A DNA stretch of 64,000 nucleotides. Source: Sarcophilus harrisii (Eukaryota > Chordata > Mammalia > Dasyuromorphia > Dasyuridae). This document shows positions 49,501 through 58,474 of the stretch, piece by piece. The DNA lies in assembly GCF_902635505.1 (NCBI RefSeq), contig NC_045426.1, positions 307,408,874 to 307,472,873 on the forward strand, read 5' to 3'. The notes under the pieces are model-generated. The model ran no database searches and was not told where the DNA came from. It saw only the letters and a program-made list of their open reading frames with translations. The stretch's first letter is position 1; the number at the start of each line of letters is the position of its first letter. The position numbers and the translations under genes were made by a program.

Positions 49501-52500
49501 TAGAATAAAAGAAACTCATTCAATTCTATTCAAATTCCAGCTCAAGCTGAAACCACTTCCAGATGGCCAAATTGGGACTTCACCAACTAACCCCCTTCAG
49601 CTTGTAGCCAAAGCTCCTATTATAAAAGAGCTGACCTAAAATCCTCTCTTTGCAGAGGATTTAAACATGTTATGCTATGCCCAAGGAAACCTCTGCCCAC
49701 TGGCATATTATTCTCTTCCAATGTTACCCTCTTTTTATCCTCACCTATTACCCTAACAAGACTTTATGCCTCTCTGTTAGAATTTCTAATTTTGTTATGC
49801 TACAGTTCCCTTTTAATGTCCTGACCCAGTTTCTCCAATTGTCCTATTTAGTTACTCTGTCTCAGGTTATAACTTTTCCCTCTTAGTGTTTGATGAGATA
49901 AAGGTTTTATATCTTTAGGCTATAATCATTCCTTCTTAAGGTTGACAGGATAAAGGTCTATCCATTTTAGACATCATTAGAATATCAGTAATCTCTCCAG
50001 TATCTCTCTCCATTGTGTCCTAGATGCCTCCCCTCATTAGGTTATCCCCATCCAGGTATCTCCCCCATTATGTCATTGTTCTTGTTACCCTATAAAAATC
50101 TTGCTGTTCCAATATTCAGGGCTGGATTCTTTGAGCTGATAGTCTTGTTCAACCTTGGGACCAATCATGAATCCATTCCCAGTAAATCTCTCCATTTAAT
50201 AAACCTTTAAATTGATCTCTAATCTCTGTCTTGCTCAGTTTCTCCAGCATTACAATTTTATTTCCCAATCCCTATAATAAACCTCTTTTATCAATCTAGG
50301 TTTTCGGGTTTGTAATTTCCTTTACAGAGAATCTCTGTGCTGCCAGAAGAGAGTTCCCCAAAACTCCCTACCCTTGCACCGAATCCCAAGAGGGTTCAAG
50401 AGAGCCAAACCTCTCCTTTTGGTTCCCTGAACCCCGAACTTGTCACTAGACCTTATCATTTATCTCCCTGAACCCCAGACATCCTAATCTCATTTTGGTT
50501 CCCTAAATGGACACCTTATCATTTGGTTCTATTATGCCACAGTTCTACCTCAGTTTTCCTGCACTAGTTTCCCTTATTGTCCTGTTTCCCTGAATTGTTC
50601 TACCTCAATTTCCTTAACTGTTCTGCCTCAATCCCCTTAGTTGTAAAACCCCTCTCTGGTCCATTAAGACTGAAGACTATTTGCTCTAAGGTTATAAATT
50701 GTCAATGTGAGGCTCAAGATGAGGGGGAGATCAGACTTCCTGACTCCAACCTCCTTCTGCCCTCAAGAATTTATGACACTACCCCCTCTAAAATATTCCA
50801 AAAGATAGGACTATCCCGGATAGATACCTCATTGACATCTTTACTTCTGTTTATTCAAACATCCTGACTCTGGCTTTTAGTAAGAATTTATAGCCTCCCC
50901 CCATCCTGACAGAACCAAATGATTCTGTAAAGAAGTTTCCCACTTCTTTTCCTTTCTTTGTTCGAAAAAGATATATAAAGACTTGGGATTCTCCCATTTG
51001 TCACTGGATACTTTGAGCTGAGAGTCCTGTCCAGTCAATTATACTCTCCAATTAATAAAATATTAAAAACTCTCTAATCTCTATCTTGCCTCAGTTTCTC
51101 TGGCATTCCCTATGAAAGGGAATCCCAAAACCTAAACCTCATCATATTTTTGGTTCCCATAGTGGGAGCCCCAAAAACTAGACTTCTTCTCATCAACCTT
51201 ATTTATAATTATTGTTTTTTCTGAGGGTAATAAAAAACTGTCATCATGACAGTTTTTATACTAAAATATGTGCTTAAAAGACAGCTAATCAGAGGGAGAA
51301 TAGCTATTATTTAGTCACAGATCAAATTAAAATATTCATTTAAAATTCTACATATCTCACCATTAACCCTTCCTATCATTTATACTTGAAAGTTTCTAAG
51401 TCATTTCTGTGACATGTTCTTTTTCATTTGTTTTAGTGGATACTTCTACTGCGATCATACTGACCTAAAGAAACTATAGTTTTTTTTTAAAAAGTAATTT
51501 TCAAAAAGTAATGTTTGAGACTATATTGCACCTGATGCACATGGAAAATGAAGTTTCTTTTCTATGTATGCTAAAAAAAATACATTTCAGTGTTTTTAAT
51601 AATATGTTTACAAGAAATCAATGCTACTTTTATAATTCTGCTTTTGATAAAGAAGTCAACCATGTGATCTAATCTTACTGTTTTAAGGCAACAGATGTAA
51701 AAAACAGAAAAAATAAGTTGCCTTTGCTATAGTATATAAAAGATTAAAAATATGGAGTTGTAATAAGCTCAAGTTAGGCTTCTCAAAGTTTGTTATGAAT
51801 AGACTGGAATAAGGAAAAGTTTTACTTGGAAATGAATCATTCTCCTAAATAATACACAGAAGATTCTTAACATCCTCTTTATATAAGGAGATATTGAGCC
51901 TCTAGTAAATAGTGGCAAGTGTTTTAATACAATGAATCAGGTAATTTTAAAGAATATCCCTCACTGCTATTTTGGATTATGGAAAATATGACCTATTAAA
52001 ATTTTTAATTTACTTGGGGAAGAGGTATTATATAATTATAGGATCTCATTGGAAAATCAAAATTGAAATTAATATAGGTTTATAGCAGCTGGTTACAAGA
52101 CTTTAAAAATTCTTTTGTCTAATAACTGTCTTCTATTGAAATTTTAAGTGACACATTTCCTAAAGAATGATTCTTTATGTAACATTCACTTGCTTAAATT
52201 TGAATTTAAATGTCCTCAGAAAAAAATATTTTCCCCCAAATATAAACATGAAAGAGAATACTCTTTCTAGGTGTTTCGTGCTGTTCGGTTAATTGTTTGT
52301 AGCAAGGAGGAGATGGGGGCAAAGTTCAAGTAGCCAAATTACACTTTCTAGACCTGTTATCCCACTCACCCTACTGTGTGTTAAAAATCCAAGATGGCAA
52401 GTGAACCAAACAATCTTCTATTAACTGCAAATTCCAAAACACAAAAATTTAGGTGGAAAAAATGTTAGTCCTTTCTAAAGTTAAAAGCAACAAATCAAGG

Positions 52501-55500
52501 CTTTGACTAAGAGTTGGTAGAACTGGGTCTTACCTAGCACAATAATTAAATAACTCTTTGACCTCGAGTAAACTACTTCCCTTGGTGGGAGGGGGAGGGG
52601 GGAATTTACCCATCTGTAAAATGAGATTGACTTAGATGATCTTTATGTCCCTTCCAGCTCAAAAATGCTATGATTCACCTGGAAGAGGCACAGAAATGCT
52701 TTCTCAAGAGATTCTGAAATATCCAAAAATTCTGCCTGCTCATATTTAATATTAAATGTGGTAAAAAGAGAAATTAAAGGAAATCATCTTGAATAACTGT
52801 CTCAATATTGTGGTTTCATTTAGCTAATCTTTTTGAGAAGTAAACATTTGTTATTTATCAAAAATTGGGAAGGAGAGGCTGGTATATACTAAGTGTTCAT
52901 TATAGACTTCTAATCATTATTAACCCAACTTTTGTAACAGAATTTGCTAATAATAAGGAAATGAGAAAAGGCATGTATTCCTTTTCCCCTCCTATCTTTT
53001 ACCCCTCAATTTATGCCTCTTCTTTCCTTTTTCAGTTGGTAAGAGAGTGATAACAGTACAGTCCTAAAGGGGTTGCGTTTCTATCTGGTTTTGATGTAAA
53101 GCTTCAGGGTCACTTTGACAATAAAGATCAAAATCAAGGTGGGGAAGGGGGAAGGAGAGAGAGAAAGTCAGGGTAATAAAGAAAAATCAATAGTTGCTTG
53201 CTTTCAATTTTCAATTTGTGTGCACACTTTAATAATACTGCTATTTTATCTTAAATACTGGAGACACAAAGTACCTGTGCAGTAAACAGTCTTAGCAACC
53301 GTTGCTGTGATGATGCTGGCAATCCCAGTTCCTGCCCCAAGCTCAAGCACAGTGCAACTTTTGAATAGGTCACATTGGAACAGGATGTAGTCAGCTAGAA
53401 GGAAAGCTCCTCGCCATACCTTCAGGGCACAAGTAAAACATAGGGTCAAGCTTAGAGGAAAGTTCTAAGATGCTAAAGACAAAAAACAAAAGAATACACC
53501 TACCTGTTTACCAACATCTTCAAGAGGGGTGGCCATGGTGTGTTCTGGCAAAATGAAAAACCAAAACAAAAACACCCACAGTGAAATGAGGGCTGAACAA
53601 AAACTATAATGTCAAAGGAGATGTTAGAATTACATTTAAGTCTCAATTAAAAAAAAAAAACAAAAACATGATCATATGTTCTTTGAAAATAGGTGAACAA
53701 AGCTAATTCTAAGGAGAAAGAAGACAGTCTTGATTTTTAAAAGTTAAGGGTTTTTTTTTGCTCTTTGTTCATAAAATAAGTATCCAACAGGCAAGAATAA
53801 CAGCTCTGAATTTTAAAAGTGGACATATTCCAGGCTTATTATTACTGTGCTAAATTACTATTGGTACCTGAGGCAAGGGTAATTTAAAAACCAAAAAGCA
53901 CCCTTCTTCTCATTCTATGCTTCCAAACTAATGGCTAGTAGCAATTTAGGTTAGATGAATTTGTGGCTAGTAGGTAAAACAACTAACCATGTATTTATTT
54001 TTAATAAAATATACTCTTGTAAGAAGGCATAAAAATTTAATAATCCAAACTGCCAAAACTTAGCCATCAAGACGAATGTAATTCAGAAACATAGTATCTA
54101 GAATGTTACTAAGGCAGGTTTTAACACTCCTTCACTCACCTGAGGTACACTTGATTTTTGAGACTTTATCTATCACTAGACTTTATTGAAGGATTACCAC
54201 ATATACTGCCCTATTTTTACATTCTCTTTACGTTTATAGAGATCATTTAAATTTTCACCTCCAGCCTTGAAACAATAGAATCTTCAGTTCCCCTAATTGC
54301 TTATTTGACATCACCACCAATATATCTTGCCATGATCCCAAATGCAACATCACCCCACCCCTCCCTAAGCCAGTAACCAATTTGTACGTGTATCAAAAGT
54401 ACCTTATTTTTCCAGGTACCAAGACTTAACAAAGTGGAGAGTGGATAATCAGTTAGTGGAAATTTATCAAATGGGTTCTTGCATAAAGAGGAAGTGGATA
54501 ATGTTTCTACAATCCTATAGAAGACACAATTCTTGCATATTTACCTATTTTAACCATACTATGACGGACATTTTCTTGCACTTCTTCACTGACATTTTCT
54601 GCTCCCTGGGTTAGAATTTTAGGATGTATCTTATTTCTTGACATTTCTTTTTGTTTTGTCTCAGAGAAAGTCCGTGGTCTTCTTACCACTTCTAAGTCAC
54701 CATCATTATCCAATAGAGCTTCTATTCTCATACAAGGGTGAATTTGAGTTTCATTTTTGTCCAGACAATCTATACCATTGCTATTCTTGCCACAAGATTT
54801 CTGTATACTTCTGTAATCAAGTGTATTATTTTCTATTTGAATGTTTTTTTGTTTTTTATCTTCAACTTGAGTATCTTTCCAAGGATCTTTCTTCCACAGA
54901 AGTTTGAATTGTGACAGAAAAACTGAAAGATAAAACAGACACATATGGGGCAGGGCAATTTCTCTCTTGGAAAGTACTAAGATATTTGATAGTATTAAAC
55001 AGAAAGCTTGGAATGATGTTATGCCACAGTTCTCTTTTATTGTCTTGACTCAGTTTCTCTAATTATCCTGACTCAGTCCTGCCTCAATTTCCCTGCTTCT
55101 TAGTTCTGCAAAACCTCCCTTCCCTCTTTATCAGAATACTTGATAAGGATAAAAGATCTTATGTTTTAGAATATCAGAATGCCTCTCCCCATGCCAAGCT
55201 ATTGGAATGTCAGATACTATCTTATCATGAGCTTCTCCCCATGTCCAAGGTGCCTCCCCCTGATTATGTCATCTCATCTCTGGTGGCTCACCCCACCTGT
55301 CAGAGTCCCATTCCTGCTCTTAGTATCCTGACTCTGCCCCTGCCCCAGTCTACCCTCTGCGTCTGAGCTACGTGTATATATGTCATTGAGAACTCTGATT
55401 GTTCACTGGATTCTTGGAGACCATAGTCTCATTTCAACCCTGGGACCAAACCATGGATCCATTGATCCCAGTATATCTCTCCATTTAATGAATTATTAAA

Positions 55501-55897
55501 TACTCTCTAATCTCTATCCTGCCTCACTTTCTCCAGCATTACAATGATAGCATGCATGCCCACAGGGTTCACCCCCTGGGATGAATAACTTGGAGGAAAA
55601 GTTCAGCATTGACTATACCTTTACAATTTGGTATTCAAAAACTGAGATGAATTTTAATGAGCAATTACAAGATATTTCCATAAAACCAAATAAAATAAGA
55701 CCTACATAATGTAATTTCAGAAAAGTTCAAAAGTATATCATTGAATACATTTTGGTATACAGCATGATAATGACATGAACAAACAGCAATATAGCACACA
55801 GGAACCTCAAGACAATGCTCGAATTATATTCAATTCAGAACTCCACAGCTAAAGAGGTTTGGAAATTTAGAGAGATTTTAGATCACAGATTCTTAAA

Positions 55898-55942
<45 letters not shown>

Positions 55943-56724
55943 TTGATCTGTTTGCAGTCTGCTGAAGCCTAGGCTCTTTTGGAGTTCATGGAGATCATGC
56001 ATTAAAAATCCCTGCAATTTAGATAATAGCTATGAGATGGATGTTAAAGATTGGCACTTAAACTCTTTTGAGAAAAGTTCCAAGGAGCTACTTGGGGGAA
56101 AAGGTTAAATAAAAACAAATCCTAGTGTTTCTATATTTAAATGATCCATAGTTATATAGAGGGCAGTGGTGAGTAGTTCATTATCTCTAAAGAAAACAAA
56201 ATGATAAGAGATCTCAGAAGTCATTTACCCAGAAGTCAAATACGGCCTACTATTTTACAGATAGGAAAGCTGGGGCCCAAAGGGATTAAGTGACAAGGTC
56301 ACTCAAATCACAGAGAGAAGAGTTAGGATTTGAGCCCAGTTCCTCAATCCTGGATTTTTTTCCATTGCACCATACTTCGATCATAGTCAGAAAAAAATTG
56401 GCTTTTTTTTTCTGGTTGAAGAACTCAATGTGTTGCTAGTTAAACAACTCCACATTCTTTTTTTTTCCCCAATCAGTGTTAAGATGAGGATAGATGATTC
56501 TATTTTGAGGGATGGCTTGGCAAATCAAATGCAAATGGGAAACAAACACATGAGATTAATCTTTCTCTCCTGAGCCTTTTGTCCTTACCAGGTTGGCCAA
56601 CAGCATTCAGGCGCACCATGAGGTGCCTTTTGTTTGGGGTGTTTAGATGTACATCAGACAGCACAGTATCACTTTTAAATGTAATTTCTTCCATAGTTTC
56701 CTCCTCTTCTGGATCCACCATCAT
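41676..56724 (-). CDS. METTL22: METTL22, methyltransferase-like 22, complete coding region in ten exons
   Basis: This is a class I (seven-beta-strand) S-adenosylmethionine-dependent protein methyltransferase of the MTF16 family. Human METTL22 is reported to methylate a lysine of the DNA/RNA-binding protein KIN (Kin17). Ten exons join in phase to 1,215 nt, giving 404 residues plus stop, the length I recall for human. An acidic N-terminus (MMVDPEEEETMEE) precedes the conserved SDTVLSDVH block. A poorly conserved linker (about residues 50-165) ends at EHTMATPLEDVGKQ, and the fold starts at VWRGAFLLADY (186 on). SAM motif I is ELGAGTG (211-217), D234 begins the next conserved block (DVGEDLLAMC), and D302-Y305 in AADVFYDDDLTD gives the family's D/E-x-x-Y motif. 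The protein ends ELWKIVAAPIS. No inactivating change was seen. Introns are loaded with L1, SINE and LTR sequence. Assignment rests on remembered human protein sequence, not a search. Confidence 0.95.
42900..44230 (+). repeat. ancient mammalian repeat, family not named
   Basis: Phrases such as GAATCACTTTGGTAGTACTG, GAGGAGGGGAGAAGAAACC, TACACATGTTGAATTTAAG and GGAAAGGATAGTCAATAATA, in that order, belong to an old repeat common in mammals. A related stretch occurs at 45,640-45,990. An A-run lies at 44,108-44,130. Confidence 0.5.
43505..43765 (-). repeat. MAR1/WSINE-like SINE in METTL22 intron 9
   Basis: Full antisense copy: poly-T, GTTTTCAGTTGTGTCCAATT, TTCATTTTACAGATGAGGAA, CAGGGTCACACAGCTAGTAA, TGAACTCAGGTCTTGACTC and CACTGTGCCACCTAGCT. 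It splits the older repeat around it. Confidence 0.9.
44466..44634 (-). CDS. METTL22: METTL22 coding exon 9
   Basis: The 169-nt exon encodes LNFTLRHLDITCEAYNHFR followed by a segment ending FPQFLVYERIEQL. It forms the C-terminal part of the fold. The acceptor is TTTCCAG|ACTA and the donor GTTG|GTAAG, ending in phase 0. Confidence 0.94.
45640..46000 (+). repeat. ancient mammalian repeat, second fragment
   Basis: GAAGACTTTGTGGAAGAGG, AACCCTGAAGAATGGTGAG and TGTTTAGTAGGTAACTGGAG are further words of the same type as in 42,900-44,230. It lies in intron 8. Confidence 0.45.
46058..46165 (+). repeat. (TATG)n and (GA)n microsatellite
   Basis: Five TATG units are followed by a GA/GACA-rich tract in METTL22 intron 8, about 90 bp from the donor of exon 8. 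Confidence 0.85.
46251..46353 (-). CDS. METTL22: METTL22 coding exon 8
   Basis: The 103-nt exon encodes VFYDDDLTDALFKTLYR followed by ITHNLKNACTIYLSIEKR. It carries the tyrosine of the family motif. The acceptor is TTTGCAG|TTTT and the donor AAAAG|GTACGT, leaving phase 2. Confidence 0.93.
46466..46600. repeat. poly-T, (TA)n and (CA)n microsatellites
   Basis: A 27-bp T-run is followed by about 18 TA units and short CA runs, in METTL22 intron 7. Confidence 0.9.
46620..47580 (-). repeat. L1 3' region in METTL22 intron 7
   Basis: Sense to METTL22 (both minus). The L1 order is GTTGTGAAAGAAAAAACAGG, GAAAATAGTATGTTTCAATC, CTGCTCTTTTCACTTCATAT, TTATTACACAGTGGTATTCC and TTGCTCTCCAGAATGGATGG. It is interrupted at 46,820-47,008 by a second L1 tail. 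Confidence 0.85.
46820..47008 (-). repeat. nested L1 3' end with target-site duplication
   Basis: A short L1 tail (poly-T, ATAGCTTTTTATTTAGTAG, CAAACCTTTTGTTCC) lies inside an older L1. TGGACAGCATTTT at 46,807-46,819 and 47,009-47,021 is an exact 13-bp duplication of host L1 sequence. Confidence 0.92.
47768..47848 (-). CDS. METTL22: METTL22 coding exon 7
   Basis: The 81-nt exon encodes DPQVPFSWSEEEISDLYAH followed by TTIIMAAD. The final aspartate is the acidic residue of the family's D/E-x-x-Y motif. The acceptor is CATAG|ATCC and the donor GATG|GTAAGG. Confidence 0.93.
48380..48610 (-). repeat. possible LINE-related 3' fragment
   Basis: CCCAATGCATCTCTTCCTCC, CTCTTTTAACAAAGAATAAA and AGAGACACTCCACCC recall a marsupial LINE tail of another subfamily. 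Assignment is weak. It lies in METTL22 intron 6. Confidence 0.4.
48716..48769 (-). CDS. METTL22: METTL22 coding exon 6 (54 nt)
   Basis: The exon encodes GGVIKVKELNWLKDDLCT, matching the human segment with D-to-N at ELDWL. The acceptor is AACAG|GAGG and the donor ACTG|GTAAGT. It is 54 nt long and keeps phase 1. Confidence 0.93.
49068..49139 (-). CDS. METTL22: METTL22 coding exon 5
   Basis: The 72-nt exon encodes DVGEDLLAMCERNVAL and NRNLTATA, equivalent to human DVG.DLL.MC.RNIALN. The first aspartate codon is split across the junction. It sits at the end of strand beta 2, where these enzymes usually contact the SAM ribose. The acceptor is TTTCAG|ATG and the donor GCAG|GTGAAG. Confidence 0.93.
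49300..50430 (+). mobile_element. LTR family C remnant holding an inserted LTR
   Basis: TATAAAAGAGCTGACC, then after the inserted LTR AATAAACCTCTTTTATC and GGTTTTCGGGTTTGTAATTT, read as U3-R-U5 of an LTR. TTTTGGTTCCCTGAACCCC at about 50,419 could be a primer site of tRNA-Glu type. Boundaries are not fixed. It is broken and old. Confidence 0.5.
49793..50254 (+). mobile_element. solo LTR, family A-related, nested
   Basis: It begins TGTTATGCTACAGTTCCC and ends CTCCAGCATTACA. ATTT flanks it (49,789-49,792 and 50,255-50,258). It shares ends and 3' third with the family A copies at 33.7 and 55.0 kb, but its middle differs. Confidence 0.85.
50528..51110 (+). mobile_element. LTR, family A-related, diverged
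   Basis: TATTATGCCACAGTTCTACC opens it and AAAACTCTCTAATCTCTATC, CTTGCCTCAGTTTCTCTGGC closes it. A TATATAAAGACTTGGG box lies near 50,971. The words TTTGGTTCCCTAAATGG before it and TTTTTGGTTCCCATAGTGGG after it suggest it landed in repeated LTR/primer-site-like DNA. Confidence 0.65.
51190..52520. other. METTL22 intron 4, unassigned part
   Basis: AT-rich intronic sequence without a recognised repeat or exon. Confidence 0.45.
52525..52685 (+). repeat. CORE-SINE fragment
   Basis: CCCATCTGTAAAATGAGATT, GACTTAGATGATCTTTATGT and CCCTTCCAGCTCAAAAATGC are the THER1-type 3' half. A G-rich interruption precedes them. Confidence 0.75.
53275..53419 (-). CDS. METTL22: METTL22 coding exon 4, SAM-binding motif I
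   Basis: The exon encodes VWRGAFLLADYILFQ and then TVLELGAGTGIASI. The latter is the glycine-rich loop of class I methyltransferases that contacts the methionine and ribose of SAM. The acceptor is AAG|GTATGG and the donor ACAG|GTACTT, leaving phase 1. Confidence 0.96.
53504..53544 (-). CDS. METTL22: METTL22 coding exon 3 (41 nt)
   Basis: This small exon is too short for an ORF scan. The acceptor TTTTGCCAG and donor CAG|GTAGGT frame 41 nt. With the carried base they encode EHTMATPLEDVGKQ, which to my recollection matches the human segment just before the methyltransferase fold. Confidence 0.93.
54545..54922 (-). CDS. METTL22: METTL22 coding exon 2
   Basis: This is the longest coding exon (378 nt, in-frame length). 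A pyrimidine-rich acceptor ending TTTCAG is followed by TTTTTCTG, giving VFLSQFKLLWKK. The middle is a hydrophilic, weakly conserved linker. GDLEVVRRPRTFSE matches a conserved acidic/basic patch in the human protein. The donor reads ATAG|GTAAAT, leaving phase 1. Confidence 0.92.
55017..55543 (+). mobile_element. solo LTR, family A, in METTL22 intron 1
   Basis: It starts TGTTATGCCACAGTTCTC and ends CTCCAGCATTACA. ATGA flanks it exactly (55,013-55,016 and 55,544-55,547). It is antisense to METTL22 and ends about 95 bp upstream (in gene direction) of the coding exon 2 acceptor. Confidence 0.92.
55897..55941 (+). repeat. (TG)n microsatellite
   Basis: About 21 GT units in METTL22 intron 1. Confidence 0.95.
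56190..56380 (-). repeat. CORE-SINE (MIR-like)
   Basis: TATTTTACAGATAGGAAAGC, TGGGGCCCAAAGGGATTAAG, GATTTGAGCCCAGTTCCTC and a TTTTCCATTGCACCATACTT end mark an antisense copy in METTL22 intron 1. Confidence 0.8.
56589..56724 (-). CDS. METTL22: METTL22 coding exon 1
   Basis: The exon holds the start codon and 45 codons plus one base. A second in-frame ATG follows directly (MM). The translation contains ITFKSDTVLSDVHLNTPN and RHLMVRLNAVGQP, both closely matching mammalian METTL22. The donor reads CCTG|GTAAGG on the minus strand. Confidence 0.93.
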
Positions 56725-56755
56725 GCAGTGTTGTTATTAATCTGTATAGGAGCAT
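56725..56755 (-). promoter_or_regulatory. METTL22: METTL22 5' UTR part and upstream splice acceptor
   Basis: On the minus strand TTTCATTGTAG ends at 56,756, so the ATG exon can begin at 56,755. A second AG gives a possible start at 56,741. Human METTL22 also has an upstream non-coding exon. If 56,755 is used, the exon opens with an ATG out of frame with the main start. No upstream exon or CpG island was identified between here and the corrupted block at 59.6 kb. Confidence 0.5.
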
Positions 56756-56780
56756 CTACAATGAAAGGATAATTCCCTTA

Positions 56781-57350
56781 TATGAATGTTATGGAATATT
56801 ACTGTTCTGTAAAAAACGACCAGCAGGATGATTTTAGATAGGCCTGGAAACCTGATGGTAAGCGAAATAAGTAGAACCAGGAAATCACTATATATGACAA
56901 CAAGACTGATCAATTCTGATAGACATGGCTCTCTTCAACAATGAGATGATTCAAACCAGTTCCACTTGTTCAGTGATGAAGAGAGTCATCTACACCCAGA
57001 GAGAGAACTGTGGGAACAGAATGTGGACCACAACATAGCATTCTCACTCTCTCTGTTATTTGCTTGCATTTTGTTTTCTTTCTCAGTTTTTCTTTTTCTT
57101 CCTTCTTGTTCTGATTTTTCTTGTGCAGCAAGATAACTGTATAAATATGTATACATATATTGAATTTAACATGTATTTTAACATATTTAACATGTACTGG
57201 ACTACCTGCTAGCTAGGGGAGGGGGTGGGGGGAAGGAGGGAAAATTCAGAACAAAAGGTTTTGCAAGGGTCAGTATTGGAAAAATTACCCATGCTATATT
57301 TTGTAGATAAAAAGCTTTAATTAAAAAAAAAAAAAAAAGAAAAAGAAAAA
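56781..57350 (+). repeat. L1 3' end just upstream of the METTL22 ATG exon
   Basis: TATGAATGTTATGGAATATT (ORF2 end), CTGATAGACATGGCTCTCTT, GGTTTTGCAAGGGTCAGTAT and AAAAGCTTTAATT with an A-run show a fairly fresh tail. GATAATTCCCTTA before it and GATGATCCCTTA after it are a probable imperfect target duplication. Its 5' edge is about 25 bp from the inferred splice acceptor. Confidence 0.88.
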
Positions 57351-57469
57351 AGAAAAGATGATCCCTTAATGAAAGGCTATTACAAATGAAAGTTTCTTAT
57401 TACCCACATAACATTTATCAAGAGGTACTTAGAAATATGCCCTTGAGGTGGTTTGGCCTTCAAAAAGCA

Positions 57470-57650
57470 TTTATTAGTGCCTTTTTATGTGTGACAATAA
57501 ACAGAGAGGTGTGGATTATATCATAAGCTAGCCTCAGAGTCAGGAAGACCCAGGTTCAATAATTCTGCCTTTGACCCATACTTTCTGTATGAACCTGGAT
57601 AAGTTAGGATCCTGAGCAACTGTTTTAAGACTATAAGTTACAGAACAATT
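57470..57650 (+). repeat. CORE-SINE fragment
   Basis: GCCTCAGAGTCAGGAAGACC, CAGGTTCAATAATTCTGCC and GTATGAACCTGGATAAGT are the middle of a marsupial CORE-SINE. Confidence 0.65.
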
Positions 57651-57757
57651 GGTGCAAGGGAAGAAGGAGTTTACTTATTAGGGGTTTCCCAGACCAGTGA
57701 AACTGCAGGTCTCATCTTAAAAAAAAACTGTGTAGCACAAAATGATAGGCACTAGAG

Positions 57758-57970
57758 CAGTGATTCTCAAAGTGTGGTCTAGAGAATCTTGGAGGGTGGA
57801 GGGAGGTCTCTTGAAATCCTTTCAGTGCATTTACAGATTCAAAATTAGTCTTTATTTCTAATATGTTAAATATCTATAAATATAATCCACATAAACAAAA
57901 ACTCTTTGGAAAGATCCTCAGTATTTTTTAATAGTATAATGAGATTGCGAAAAAAGTTTGAGAACCTCTG
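57758..57970 (+). mobile_element. non-autonomous hAT DNA transposon
   Basis: The 213-bp element has terminal inverted repeats (CAGTGATTCTCAAAGTGTGG against the reverse of AAAAAGTTTGAGAACCTCTG). CACTAGAG is exact at 57,750-57,757 and 57,971-57,978, the 8-bp duplication of hAT elements. Internal words such as AATATAATCCACATAAACAA resemble old Charlie/Zaphod-like mammalian hATs. It has no coding capacity. Confidence 0.92.
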
Positions 57971-57978
57971 CACTAGAG

Positions 57979-58400
57979 AGTCAAAGCTAACTATAACAAG
58001 GTCTTCAAAGACATTATAGTTAAATAGTGGTGATAAGACAAGTATACAAATAAATATAAAACAAATTAGACTATTTAAGAGCATAAAGGCATTATAATCT
58101 ATTCTGAGAGATGAATGAGATCATGTATTCTATAGGATGCAAGCCTGTACAATATATCTAATAAAGATACTTAATCATACAAAAGGAATATAACCCAAAC
58201 CATATGCAAGAAATGTTACTACTTGAGACACAGCCCAGCTAGGAATTCATCTGGTTTCTTGGAATCTAATCACACTAGAACAATGATTCTTTTTAGGGAT
58301 ATTACTCAAAACTCTCTTTTACTCCTCTTCTTCTGTCAGCAGCAAAAAGGGAAAAGGCAAAATTATAGTCTGTCTCCATGCCTGTGAACAACTCTGATAA
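57979..58400. other. no gene seen
   Basis: AT-rich sequence upstream of METTL22 with no recognised feature. A non-coding first exon could hide here. Confidence 0.4.
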
Positions 58401-58403
58401 AAG

Positions 58404-58421
58404 TATGTATGTATGTATGTA

Positions 58422-58472
<51 letters not shown>
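58404..58472 (+). repeat. (TATG)n-(TA)n microsatellite
   Basis: About five TATG units, then TG and TA units ending in a T-run. Confidence 0.9.
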
Positions 58473-58474
<2 letters not shown>

